From JAKLKS01 sp964370855 (GTDB taxonomy: Bacteria > Planctomycetota > JAJSAM01 > JAKLKS01), in contig CAYJMF010000074.1 of assembly GCA_964370855.1 (NCBI GenBank), forward strand, positions 1 to 23,975: 23,975 bases of DNA, written 5' to 3'. A model generated the notes under the pieces. The model made no database searches. It had not been told where the DNA came from and saw only the letters and a list, made by a program, of their open reading frames with translations. A program made the translations under genes and the position numbers. Each line of letters opens with the position of its first letter. Position 1 is the first letter of the stretch. Below are positions 1-7,425 of this stretch, piece after piece.

Positions 1-110
1 GCAGCCGACCTGTCGCCGTCCCAACTCCGGACGCTGCGCGCCCTGTCGGGCGCCCGCGCCGGGGGCGGGGGCCCCGCCCGGGGGGGCGGGGTGGGGGGGG
101 GGGGGGTGGG
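1..110. other. Window-edge segment with poly-G tract, probably a bad join
   Basis: Bases 1-80 read well on the plus strand as an open frame (AADLSPSQLRTLRALSGARA), which has no relation to the gcvPB that should occupy this stretch on the minus strand. Bases 81-112 are almost pure G. Translating all three minus-strand frames upstream of the tract gives nothing resembling GcvPB. I infer a chimeric join or corrupted reads at the G tract. A real rearrangement that truncated gcvPB cannot be excluded. Confidence 0.5.
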
Positions 111-192
111 GGACCTCCGGCGCCGGGATGCGGGAGGCGCGCAGGCCGGGGCGGGAGAGCTCGAAGAGGAGGGGGTCGTCGTCGCGGTGCAT
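111..192 (-). CDS. gcvPB: Glycine dehydrogenase (decarboxylating) subunit 2, N-terminal fragment
   Basis: This is the first 27 or so codons of the PLP-carrying half of P-protein, which decarboxylates glycine and passes the aminomethyl group to lipoyl-GcvH. The start ATG at 192-190 lies 12 bases after the gcvPA stop. It is preceded by GTAAGGGAGAACGAAC, whose GGGAG can serve as ribosome binding site. The peptide begins MHRDDDPLLFELSRPGLRAS and continues to IPAPEVP, which matches the usual GcvPB opening (LIFELSRPGR, then LP.LDVP). The reading frame then enters the poly-G/C tract and the family sequence is lost, so the PLP lysine and the rest of the roughly 480-residue protein are not visible. 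The operon position immediately after gcvPA supports the call. Confidence 0.8.
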
Positions 193-204
193 GTTCGTTC
201 TCCC

Positions 205-1557
205 TTACTTCAGCCGGGACAGGGCCGTGACCAGGGCGTCAATCTGCTTCTTCGTCTTCACCTCCGTCGCGGCGACGAGGAGCCGGTTCGGCTGGTCCTT
301 CGACCACCGCGACAGCGCCACGCCGGGGAGGATCCGCCTGCGCCGGAGCTTCGCGATGACCTCGTCGGCGGGGAGGGGGCCGTCCACCGCGAACTCCTGG
401 TAGAAGGGCTTCCCGGGGAAGGCCATCCTCCACCCGGGGAGGGCGGCGATGCGCTCCGCCGCGTAGTGGGCGTTGGCGAGGCAGCCCTCGGCCACCTCGC
501 GCAGGCCGACGGGCCCGAGGGCCGCGAGGTAGACGAGGCCGCGGAGCGCCAGCAGGCCCTGGTTCGTGCAGATGTTGGAGGTGGCCCTGTCGCGGCGGAT
601 GTGCTGCTCGCGGGTGCCGAGGGTCAGCACGAACCCGCGCCGCCCCTCACCGTCCACGGTCTCGCCGGAGATGCGGCCCGGCATCTGCCGGATGTACTCC
701 TGCCGCGCGGCGAAGAACCCGAAGTAGGGGCCCCCGTAGGCGAGGCCGCTGGCGAGCTGCTGCCCCTCGCCGCAGACGATGTCGGCGCCCCAGGCGCCGG
801 GGGGCTCGAGGAGGGCCAGCGCGATGGGGTCGGCGCAGACGAGGAGCTTCGCCCCCTTCCCCTTCGCCGCCGCGGCCAGGGCGGGGCCGTCCTCGATGAT
901 GCCGAGGAAGTTCGGGGTCTGGACCAGCACCCCGATGGTCGTCTCGTCGGCCATGCGGGCGAGGGCCTCGAGGTCCGTGACGCCGTCCTTGAGCGGCACC
1001 TCGACCACCTCCACGCCCGCGATGTTGCGGAGGTAGGTCTCGGTGATGCGCAGGTACTCGGGGTGGAGGCCGCGGGAGACGAGTACCTTCCGGCGGTTCT
1101 TCCCGTTGATGCGCACGGCCATGAGGCAGGCCTCGGCGCAGGCGGAGCCCCCCTCGTACATGGAGGCGTTGGAGACGTCCATCCCCGTGAGCTCGCAGAT
1201 GGCCGTCTGGTACTCGAAGATGAAGGTGAGGTTCCCCTGGCTCGCCTCGGGCTGGTAGGGGGTGTAGGAGGTGACGGTCTCCACGCGGTGGGCGAGGTGC
1301 TGGACCACGGCGGGGATGAAGTGGTCGTAGACGCCGGCCCCGAGGAAGGCGTTGACCCGGTCGAATGTCTCCGTCTTCGCGGCGGCCTCCGCGGCCTCGC
1401 GCTGGAGCTCCAGCTCCGTGATGGGCTTCGGGAGCCTCGGCTTCCTCTTCATCCGCAGGGCGCGCGGGATGTCCGAGAAGAGATCCTCCACGGTGCGGAC
1501 GCCGATGGCCGCGAGCATGGCGCGGACGTCCTCCGCGGAGTGCGGGATGTAGGGCAT
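205..1557 (-). CDS. gcvPA: Glycine dehydrogenase (decarboxylating) subunit 1
   Basis: This is the 450-residue first subunit of the split P-protein of the glycine cleavage system; 450 is a normal length for GcvPA. Family landmarks are the N-terminal MPYIPHSAEDVRAMLAAIG, SYTPYQPEASQGNL around residue 100, MDVSNASMYEGGSACAEA around 130, and the late TSNICTNQGL. The PLP lysine belongs to subunit 2, so its absence here is expected. The start is set by AGGAG six bases before ATG. It is third in a minus-strand operon, 42 bases after gcvH and 12 bases before gcvPB. With GcvH, GcvT and a lipoamide dehydrogenase not seen here, it breaks glycine into CO2, ammonia and methylene-tetrahydrofolate in the cytoplasm. 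Confidence 0.96.
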   Translation of the reverse strand: MPYIPHSAEDVRAMLAAIGVRTVEDLFSDIPRALRMKRKPRLPKPITELELQREAAEAAAKTETFDRVNAFLGAGVYDHFIPAVVQHLAHRVETVTSYTPYQPEASQGNLTFIFEYQTAICELTGMDVSNASMYEGGSACAEACLMAVRINGKNRRKVLVSRGLHPEYLRITETYLRNIAGVEVVEVPLKDGVTDLEALARMADETTIGVLVQTPNFLGIIEDGPALAAAAKGKGAKLLVCADPIALALLEPPGAWGADIVCGEGQQLASGLAYGGPYFGFFAARQEYIRQMPGRISGETVDGEGRRGFVLTLGTREQHIRRDRATSNICTNQGLLALRGLVYLAALGPVGLREVAEGCLANAHYAAERIAALPGWRMAFPGKPFYQEFAVDGPLPADEVIAKLRRRRILPGVALSRWSKDQPNRLLVAATEVKTKKQIDALVTALSRLK

Positions 1558-1599
1558 GGGGGGCTCCTGTGCGGTGCCGGTTCGGGGTGCGGGTCGCGC

Positions 1600-1995
1600 C
1601 TAGTGCTTCTCGGACTCGCAGTGCTTCGCGTAGTCCGCGGCGGTGAGGAGCTTGTTGAACTCGTCGGGGCCGGAGACCTTGCCCTTGGCGATCCAGCCCT
1701 TGCCGTAGGGATCGGAGACGAGCCACTCGAGGTTGTTGGGGAGGTCCTCGTTCACCTCGGTGATGTCGGCCCCGACCCCGCCGTTGATGTTGGCGACGGC
1801 CTTGACGGACTCGATCTCGGCGTAGGGGTGCCCGATCTCCATGAGCTCGCCGATCTCCGGGAGCTCGACGTAGACGAGGTCGCCGAGGGCCTTCACGGCG
1901 AAGGCGGTGATGCCCGTCGTCACGATCTTCGTGGCCTCGTCGTAGCCCACCCACTCGTGGGTCTTCGTGTAGCGCAGGTTCGCGGGGCTGGTCAT
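1600..1995 (-). CDS. gcvH: Glycine cleavage system H protein (lipoyl carrier)
   Basis: This 131-residue lipoyl-domain protein carries the aminomethyl group between P- and T-protein. It opens with NLRYTKTHEWV, the usual GcvH start. It then has ITAFAVKALGDLVYVELPEIG, slightly different from the common GIT..A...LGD..... The lipoylation motif IESVKAV places the modified lysine at residue 65. The C-terminal WLVSDPYGKGWIAKG is also typical. ATG is preceded by AGGAAGGAACCC, which contains a weak Shine-Dalgarno. It lies 76 bases after gcvT and 42 before gcvPA in the same operon. No lipoate synthase or ligase is in the window, so lipoylation must be provided elsewhere. Confidence 0.97.
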   Translation of the reverse strand: MTSPANLRYTKTHEWVGYDEATKIVTTGITAFAVKALGDLVYVELPEIGELMEIGHPYAEIESVKAVANINGGVGADITEVNEDLPNNLEWLVSDPYGKGWIAKGKVSGPDEFNKLLTAADYAKHCESEKH

Positions 1996-2071
1996 GGGTT
2001 CCTTCCTCTCGTGCTCGCGGCCGGTGGACGGCGTCTTCCGGGCCCGCCCCGCGCGGGGCGCGGCCGTTCTC

Positions 2072-3154
2072 CTAGGAGCGCTTCCTGCTGTAGAAGGGGA
2101 GCTTCACGATCTCCGCGGGGGACGGCTTCCCGCGGATGTCCACGGCGCACTTCCCCCCGGGGGGGTCGAAGGCCGCGGGGACGAAGGCCATGGCGATGTT
2201 GGTGCCGAGGGTGGGGGAGACGGTGCCCGAGGTGACGATGCCCACGGGCTTCGTCCCGTCGAGGACGGCGTAGCCGGGGCGGGCGACGCGCAGGGGGAGG
2301 ACGAGCCCGACGAGCTTCCTCTTCAGGCCCTTCTCGAGGTCCTTCCGGATGGCGGCCGCCCCGAGGTACTCCTTCTTCAGGTCCACGCCGAACTTGAGCC
2401 CCGCCTCGAGGGGGTTGATGTCGTCGGAGAGCTCGTGGCCGTAGAGCGGCATCCCGGCCTCGGTGCGGAGGATGTCGCGGGCGGCCAGCCCGATGGGCTT
2501 GAGGTCCACCTTGCGGCCCTCCTTCATCAGCCCCTTCCACATCTCCACGCCCCACCGCTTGTCGAAGAACAGCTCGAACCCGTCCTCCCCGGTGTAGCCC
2601 GTGCGGGAGATGAGGCAGTCGATGCCGAGGAACTTGCCCCGGGTGAAGCGATAGTAGCCGAGGCCGGCGAGATCGGCGTTGGAGAGGGGGATCGACAGCT
2701 CCGCCGCACGGGGGCCCTGGAGGGCGATCATCGCCTGGGTGTCGGAGCAGTTCACGACCTCGCAGTCGAAGGGACCGCAGCGCTCGAGGAAGTGGCGGAA
2801 GTCCCGGTCCCGGTTCCCGGCGTTGATGATGACGTGGACGCGGTCCACGTCCCGGTAGACGAGGACGTCGTCGATGGCGCCGCCCTTCTCGTTGGTGAGG
2901 ATGCCGTACTTGCAGACGCCGAACTTGAGCTTCTCGACGTTGCAGGAGACCAGGGAGTCCACGGCCTTCACGGCCTCGGGCCCGATGACCTCGAGGCGGC
3001 CCATGTGGCAGAGGTCGAACATCCCCGCGGCGGTGCGGCAGTGCTTCGTCTCCTCGACGCCGCCCACGTACTGGACCGGCATCTCCCAGCCGGAGAAGTC
3101 GACCATGGTGGCGCCGGCGGCGGGATGGACCTCGTAGAGAGGGGTACGGCGCAT
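2072..3154 (-). CDS. gcvT: Aminomethyltransferase (glycine cleavage T protein)
   Basis: This 360-residue tetrahydrofolate-dependent T-protein releases ammonia from aminomethyl-lipoyl-GcvH and forms methylene-THF. Visible family motifs are MVDFSGWEMPVQY (residues 17-29), GGAIDDVLVYR (91-101, containing the conserved Asp), NAGNRDRDF (111-119), MIALQGPRA (142-150), RTGYTGEDGFE (184-194) and RTEAGMPLYGHE (230-241). The C-terminal VTSGTVSPTLGTNIAMAFV is typical. A strong AGGAGG ends five bases before the ATG. It is the first gene of the operon, with a candidate promoter at 3203-3232 and a short GC hairpin in the leader (3169-3182). Confidence 0.97.
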   Translation of the reverse strand: MRRTPLYEVHPAAGATMVDFSGWEMPVQYVGGVEETKHCRTAAGMFDLCHMGRLEVIGPEAVKAVDSLVSCNVEKLKFGVCKYGILTNEKGGAIDDVLVYRDVDRVHVIINAGNRDRDFRHFLERCGPFDCEVVNCSDTQAMIALQGPRAAELSIPLSNADLAGLGYYRFTRGKFLGIDCLISRTGYTGEDGFELFFDKRWGVEMWKGLMKEGRKVDLKPIGLAARDILRTEAGMPLYGHELSDDINPLEAGLKFGVDLKKEYLGAAAIRKDLEKGLKRKLVGLVLPLRVARPGYAVLDGTKPVGIVTSGTVSPTLGTNIAMAFVPAAFDPPGGKCAVDIRGKPSPAEIVKLPFYSRKRS

Positions 3155-3168
3155 GGAGACCTCCTGTC

Positions 3169-3182
3169 GGGGGAGAGCCCCC
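3169..3182 (-). promoter_or_regulatory. Leader hairpin just upstream of gcvT ribosome binding site
   Basis: A perfect five-pair G/C stem with a four-base loop (GGGGG-CTCT-CCCCC on the minus strand) lies six bases before the gcvT Shine-Dalgarno. It could mask or space the ribosome binding site. There is no T tract, so a terminator role is not supported. Confidence 0.3.
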
Positions 3183-3202
3183 GGTCCGGCGTGGAACCGG
3201 CG

Positions 3203-3232
3203 ATTCTAGGTGGGCCCGTGGCGACCGGGCAA
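3203..3232 (-). promoter_or_regulatory. Candidate promoter for the gcv operon
   Basis: On the minus strand a TTGCCC (-35, 3232-3227) and a TAGAAT (-10, 3208-3203) are separated by 18 bases. This predicts a leader of about 40 bases before the gcvT ATG. It is the most consensus-like promoter in the window. The leader it implies is too short to contain a glycine riboswitch. Confidence 0.5.
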
Positions 3233-3264
3233 CGAATCGGGGCTGGAGGGGGAACGGAGTCACG

Positions 3265-3307
3265 CCGGGAAAAGGGGACGCGCACCACTTTTCCACTTTT
3301 CCCCCGG
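3265..3307. repeat. Inverted-repeat element between gcvT and the thioredoxin-fold gene
   Basis: GGAAAAG (3268-3274) pairs perfectly with CTTTTCC (3288-3294) around a 13-base loop containing GGGACGCGCACC. A second CTTTTCC follows at 3296-3302 and allows an alternative longer stem starting at CCGGGAAAAG (3265). The A/T-tract arms around a GC core recall the GTGYCWGRCAC palindromes elsewhere in the window, but the core differs, so membership is tentative. The rest of the 3155-3433 intergenic stretch holds only the two candidate promoters and the leader hairpin. Confidence 0.4.
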
Positions 3308-3381
3308 GGACCCGGAAACGAGGTTGCCACCGGGGGTGCGCCCCCCCCTCTCCCCCCTTCCGAAAATTCCGATCCTGCCCC

Positions 3382-3409
3382 TTGCCTCCGCCCCCGATTG
3401 ATGGACAAT
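3382..3409 (+). promoter_or_regulatory. Candidate promoter for the secreted thioredoxin-fold gene
   Basis: TTGCCT (3382-3387) is followed after 16 bases by GACAAT (3404-3409), about 25 bases before the ATG at 3434. The -35 resembles the TTGCCC proposed for gcvT and for the molybdenum hydroxylase operon. The -10 is weak. Confidence 0.3.
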
Positions 3410-3433
3410 GGACCCCACCTCTGGAGGCGCCCC

Positions 3434-4387
3434 ATGAACGACCCAGCACTTCGGTCCCCGGCCCGCCTCGTGGCGGCCGCCATCGGATTCGCGGCACTCC
3501 TATGGCTCCCCGGTCCGGCCGAAGCCGGCTGATGCGGCGGCGGCGGGGGAGGTTCCTCCGCGGGACTCGGTGCGGGCGGCGGCATCGGCAGGCGGTCGGT
3601 CTCCTCGGCCCCGGCCGCGGACCCCCTGCTCACGGTGGACTGGGTGGGGGAGATCCTCCGCGTGCGCACGACCACGGGGGAGGCGCTCCCCGGCGTCTCG
3701 GGCCCCGGGTCCGCCGGCGAGGCGGGAGACGCGAAGGAGGGGGAGACCCCCGCGACGCCCGCCGGGAAGGTCGATCCGGCCGGAAAGGCCGAGAAGGTCG
3801 AGAAGAAGGAGGAGCGCCCCCTCCTCCGCGGGCTCGTGCTCCCGCGGGACAACGAGAAGCCGATCCTCGTCTACTTCCACTGGCCCCACGAGGACGGCGA
3901 CCGGGGCAAGCGCATCGTGAAGTTCTGCTCCGGGCCCCTCGACGACGAGGCCTTCGTGAAGGTCGCCCCCCTCTTCCACTGCATCGAGGTGAACACCCGC
4001 GACTCCGAGGAGAAGCTCGTGGCCGAGGCGAAGGTGGCGGCGACCCCGGCCCTCCTCGTCTGCGCCCCCGACGGGACCATCGTCTGGCGGAGCGAGGACC
4101 CGAAGCTCTCGGGGAAGGTGCTGGCGGCGGCCCTCCGCAGGGTCGTCGAGGCGGAATTCCCGGAACGCTGGGAGAGGATCGCCAAGGAGATGAAGTCCCA
4201 GGCCGAGTCCCTGAAGGAGGGGAAGGCCCACGCGGCGCAGAAGAAGTGGGAGGAGGCGGCCTTCTCCTTCCGCTGGATCGTCGGGAGCGACGTCCGCTTC
4301 ACCGAGGAGTGGGCCGAGGCGCGGCGGCTCCTCGTCGAGGCGGACCGGAAGCTGGAGGAGAAGGCGGCGAAGGAAGCCGCGAAGTAG
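3434..4387 (+). CDS. Secreted thioredoxin-fold protein with in-frame TGA after the signal peptide
   Basis: Initiation at 3434 is well supported: GGAGG sits six bases before ATG and the product starts with a signal peptide (MNDPALRSPARL, then VAAAIGFAALLWLPG and PAEAG). An in-frame TGA (3530-3532) follows directly, and the same frame then stays open to 4387. After the TGA come CGGGGGSSAG, a linker, DWVGEILRV, a Lys/Glu/Pro-rich linker, then a thioredoxin-like domain (KPILVYFHWPHEDGDRG, later LVAEAKVAATPALLVCAPDG) and a charged helical tail. The usual CxxC is absent. Third-position GC is high on both sides of the TGA, consistent with one coding frame. The TGA may be selenocysteine, a nonsense mutation (one base from TGC) or a sequence error. 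If it is a true stop, a GTG at 3635 would give a 250-residue protein without a signal peptide. Function is unknown. Confidence 0.7.
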
Positions 4388-4406
4388 CCCCCTCCCGCGG
4401 CCTTTC

Positions 4407-4435
4407 TTGCCCGTCGTCGCGCGGGCCCGCATAGT
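4407..4435 (+). promoter_or_regulatory. Candidate promoter for the molybdenum hydroxylase operon
   Basis: TTGCCC (4407-4412) and CATAGT (4430-4435) are exactly 17 bases apart. The ATG of the first gene comes seven bases after the -10-like box and there is no Shine-Dalgarno, so the transcript may be leaderless or nearly so. Confidence 0.4.
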
Positions 4436-4442
4436 CACGGGC

Positions 4443-4970
4443 ATGAGCCAGCCCCCGACCCGCGCGGAGAGGTCGAAGACCGTCCTCCACCCCCTCACCG
4501 TCAACGGCGAGACCCGCGACGTCGCCTTCCTGCCCCACGAGACCCTCCTCGAGGTCCTCCGCGAGCGCATGGGGCTCACGGGCACCAAGCACGGCTGCGA
4601 GCTCGGCGAGTGCGGCACCTGCACGGTGCTCGTGGACGGGAAGCCGGTCCTCTCCTGCCTCGTCCTCGGCGTCAACGCCGTCGGCGCGAAGGTCGAGACC
4701 GTCGAGGGACTGGCGTCGGGGGACGGCCTCCACCCGCTACAACAGGCCTTCGTCGAACTCGGCGCGGCGCAGTGCGGCTACTGCACCCCGGGCTTCCTCA
4801 TGACGGCGAAGGCGCTCCTCGCGGACCACCCGCGCCCCGACCGGCAGTGCCTGAAGGACGGCCTCGCCGGCAACCTCTGCCGCTGCACCGGGTACCTCAA
4901 GATCTACGAGGCCGTGGAGATGGCCGCGGAGCGCATGGAGGGGGCGGCCTCCCCCCGGAAGGGCGCCTAG
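4443..4970 (+). CDS. Molybdenum hydroxylase [2Fe-2S] subunit (HcrC/CoxS type)
   Basis: This is the 175-residue small subunit that relays electrons between the molybdopterin and FAD subunits. The plant-type ferredoxin domain has C52, C57, C60 and C72 (HGCELGECGTC, then LSC). The C-terminal helical domain carries the second cluster with C111, C114, C146 and C148 (QCGYCTPG and NLCRCTGY). All eight cysteines are present. ATG at 4443 is chosen because the conserved part starts soon after it. A TTG at 4407 in frame is possible, but it coincides with a -35-like box. The stop is one base before the large-subunit ATG, which shows an operon. The FAD-subunit partner argues for a 4-hydroxybenzoyl-CoA-reductase-like enzyme rather than a CO dehydrogenase. 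Confidence 0.93.
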   Translation: MSQPPTRAERSKTVLHPLTVNGETRDVAFLPHETLLEVLRERMGLTGTKHGCELGECGTCTVLVDGKPVLSCLVLGVNAVGAKVETVEGLASGDGLHPLQQAFVELGAAQCGYCTPGFLMTAKALLADHPRPDRQCLKDGLAGNLCRCTGYLKIYEAVEMAAERMEGAASPRKGA

Positions 4971-4971
4971 C

Positions 4972-7425
4972 ATGGCCCCCCGCAGGCCCGGAAAGGTCGT
5001 CGGCACCTCCTACCTCAAGGTGGACGGGCCGGACAAGGTGACGGGGCGGACGCTGTTCGCCGACGACCTCGTCCTCCCCCGGATGCTCTGGTGCAAGCTG
5101 CTGCGCTCCCCCCACGCCCACGCGCGGATTCTCTCCGTGGACACCGCCGCGGCGGCGGCCATGCCCGGCGTCAAGGCGGTCCTCACCGGTAGGGACCTCC
5201 CGACCCCCTTCGGCATCCTCCCCGTCTCGGAGGACGAGCACGCCCTCTGCCCCGACCGGGTCCGGTTCATCGGCGATCCCGTGGCGGCGGTGGCGGCGGA
5301 GACCGAGGAGCAGGCCCTGGAGGCGGCCAACGCCATCGCCGTCACCTACGAGCGGCTCCCCGAGATCGGCTCCGTCGAGGACGCGCTCCGGACGCAGGAG
5401 CCCCTCATCCACGACTACGGCGACGCGGGCAACGTCCACAAGCGCATCCACCTCGAATTCGGGGACACGGAGAAGGGCTTCGCCGAGGCCGACGAGATCC
5501 TCGAGCAGAACTACTTCTTCGAGGGGAACACCCACCTGCCCATGGAGCAGCACGCCTCCCTCGCGGTGAGGACCCCCGACGGGAAGCTCTGCATCTGGTC
5601 CTCCACCCAGACGCCCCACTACCTCCACCGCGCCCTCTCGAAGGTGCTGGGGATGGACGCCGCCCGCGTCCGCGTCGTCGCCTGCCCCAACGGCGGCGGC
5701 TTCGGCGGCAAGAGCGACCCCTTCAACCACGAGATCGTCGTGGCGAAGTTCGCCCTGGTGACGGGCCGCCCCGTGAAGATCTGCCTGACCCGCGAGGAGG
5801 TCTTCTTCTGCCACCGCGGCCGCCACCCGACGATGATGTACGTGAAGGCCGGCGTGAAGAGGGACGGCGCCCTCACGGCGCTCCACTTCCGCACCCAGCT
5901 CGACGGCGGGGGCTACGGTTCCTACGGCGTCGCCTCGACCTACTACACCGGCGCGCTGCAGACCGTCACCTACAACGTGCCCCGCTACCGCTTCGAGGGG
6001 CTCCGGGCCTTCACCAACAAGCCCCCCTGCGGACCCAAGCGGGGGCACGGCACCCCGCAACCCCGCTTCGCGCTGGAGGTCCACATGGACCGCATCGCGG
6101 ATCGGCTCGGCATCGACCCCATCGAGATGCGCCTGAAGCACCTCCATCCCGCGAACACCCTCACGGCCAACTTCCTCCAGGTCAACTCCATGGGCCTCGG
6201 GAAGTGCCTCGAGGCGGTCCGCGAGCGGAGCGGGTGGCGGGAGAAGCACCGGAAGCTCCCCCGCGGCCGCGGCGTCGGCGTCGCCTGCTCCTCGTACATC
6301 TCCGGCGCCGGCCTCCCCATCTACTGGAACGCGCTTCCCCACTCCGGCGTCCAGCTCCGCCTCGACCGCTCCGGCGGCGTGACGGCCTTCTGCGGCTGCA
6401 CCGACATCGGGCAGGGTTCGGACACGGTGCTCGCGGGCTGCGTGGCCGACGTGCTCGGCATCGATCCCCTGGACGTGCGCGTGGTCACCGGCGACACCGA
6501 CCTCACCCCCGTGGACCTCGGCTCCTATTCGAGCCGCGTGACCCTCATGATGGGCAACGCCGCCATCCAGGCCGCGGAGCGGGCGCGGGAGAAGCTGGCC
6601 GACGCCGCCGCGGAGAAGCTGGGCGTGCCGGCGGATCGCATCCACCTCGAGGGGCGGCGGGTCTTCGACCTCGAGGATCCCTCGAAGGGGATGACCTTCC
6701 GGGAGGCCTGCATCGCGGCGGAGGCGAAGTTCGGGACCCTGGGCACCGTCGGCTCCTACGTGCCCCCCCGCTCCCCGGCCCGCTTCCGCGGCGCCGGCGT
6801 CGGCCCCTCGCCCGCCTACTCCTACCAGGCCTGCGTGGCCGAGGTGGAGGTGGACCCGGAGACCGGGGTGGTGAAGGTGCCGAAGATCTGGATGGCCCAC
6901 GACGTCGGCCAGGCCATCAACCGCATGACCACCATCGGCCAGGTCGAGGGGGGCGTCTACATGGGCCTCGGCGAGGCGCTCATGGAGGAGATGGTCTACC
7001 GCTCGAACCGCGGCGTGGTCCACAAGTTCCCCTCGATGCTCGAGTACAAGTCCCCGACGACCCACGAGATGTGCGACGTGGAGACGATCCTCGTCGAGGA
7101 CCCCGACCCCAACGGGCCCTTCGGCGGCAAGGAGGCGGGGCAGGGGCCGCTGCTTCCCGTCATGCCCGCGGTGGCCAACGCGATCTTCGACGCCGTGGGG
7201 GTGCGCGTGGACGAGATCCCGCTGTCGCCGCCGAAGGTGCTGAAGGCGCTGCAGCGGCAGGCCGCGGGGAAGGAGGCCCGGTACGGACCCTCCTCCATCC
7301 CGGCGGCGGACTACGGCGAGGTGACGCGGGTGCTCCCTCCCTGGGAGGGCGGCGACGGCCGCGACATGAAGAAGCAGGAAGTGGGCGCCGGCGGCGTGCG
7401 CGGCCGCATCCCGGGGGGGAAGTAG
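4972..7425 (+). CDS. Molybdenum hydroxylase molybdopterin-binding catalytic subunit (HcrA-like)
   Basis: This is the 817-residue large subunit of the xanthine oxidase family. It starts GKVVGTSYLKVDGPDKVTG, typical of the hammerhead domain. It has LLRSPHAHARILSVD, the cofactor-binding GGGFGGK (residues 241-247), GQGSDTVLAGCVADVLGI and the late GPFGGKEAGQGP. Alignment by eye with the GxKGxGE motif of the family puts Gln724 where a catalytic Glu is normal. The CO-dehydrogenase active-site loop with its Cys (AYRCSFR type) is not seen; the equivalent region reads PCGPKRGHGTPQPRF. The FAD subunit starts on the base after the stop. The substrate cannot be read from sequence. A CoA-thioester or aromatic hydroxylase/reductase is an inference from the FAD subunit. 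Confidence 0.9.
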   Translation: MAPRRPGKVVGTSYLKVDGPDKVTGRTLFADDLVLPRMLWCKLLRSPHAHARILSVDTAAAAAMPGVKAVLTGRDLPTPFGILPVSEDEHALCPDRVRFIGDPVAAVAAETEEQALEAANAIAVTYERLPEIGSVEDALRTQEPLIHDYGDAGNVHKRIHLEFGDTEKGFAEADEILEQNYFFEGNTHLPMEQHASLAVRTPDGKLCIWSSTQTPHYLHRALSKVLGMDAARVRVVACPNGGGFGGKSDPFNHEIVVAKFALVTGRPVKICLTREEVFFCHRGRHPTMMYVKAGVKRDGALTALHFRTQLDGGGYGSYGVASTYYTGALQTVTYNVPRYRFEGLRAFTNKPPCGPKRGHGTPQPRFALEVHMDRIADRLGIDPIEMRLKHLHPANTLTANFLQVNSMGLGKCLEAVRERSGWREKHRKLPRGRGVGVACSSYISGAGLPIYWNALPHSGVQLRLDRSGGVTAFCGCTDIGQGSDTVLAGCVADVLGIDPLDVRVVTGDTDLTPVDLGSYSSRVTLMMGNAAIQAAERAREKLADAAAEKLGVPADRIHLEGRRVFDLEDPSKGMTFREACIAAEAKFGTLGTVGSYVPPRSPARFRGAGVGPSPAYSYQACVAEVEVDPETGVVKVPKIWMAHDVGQAINRMTTIGQVEGGVYMGLGEALMEEMVYRSNRGVVHKFPSMLEYKSPTTHEMCDVETILVEDPDPNGPFGGKEAGQGPLLPVMPAVANAIFDAVGVRVDEIPLSPPKVLKALQRQAAGKEARYGPSSIPAADYGEVTRVLPPWEGGDGRDMKKQEVGAGGVRGRIPGGK

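Noticed and set aside
91..2235. 714-residue open frame on the plus strand opposite the gcv genes
   Set aside because: It mirrors gcvPA and gcvH codon periodicity; the composition is Arg/Gly/Val/Asp-rich shadow sequence with no domain, while the minus strand has clear homologs.
3155..3433. Glycine riboswitch upstream of gcvT
   Set aside because: I looked for the conserved glycine aptamer pattern and did not find it, and the best promoter leaves only about 40 bases of leader.
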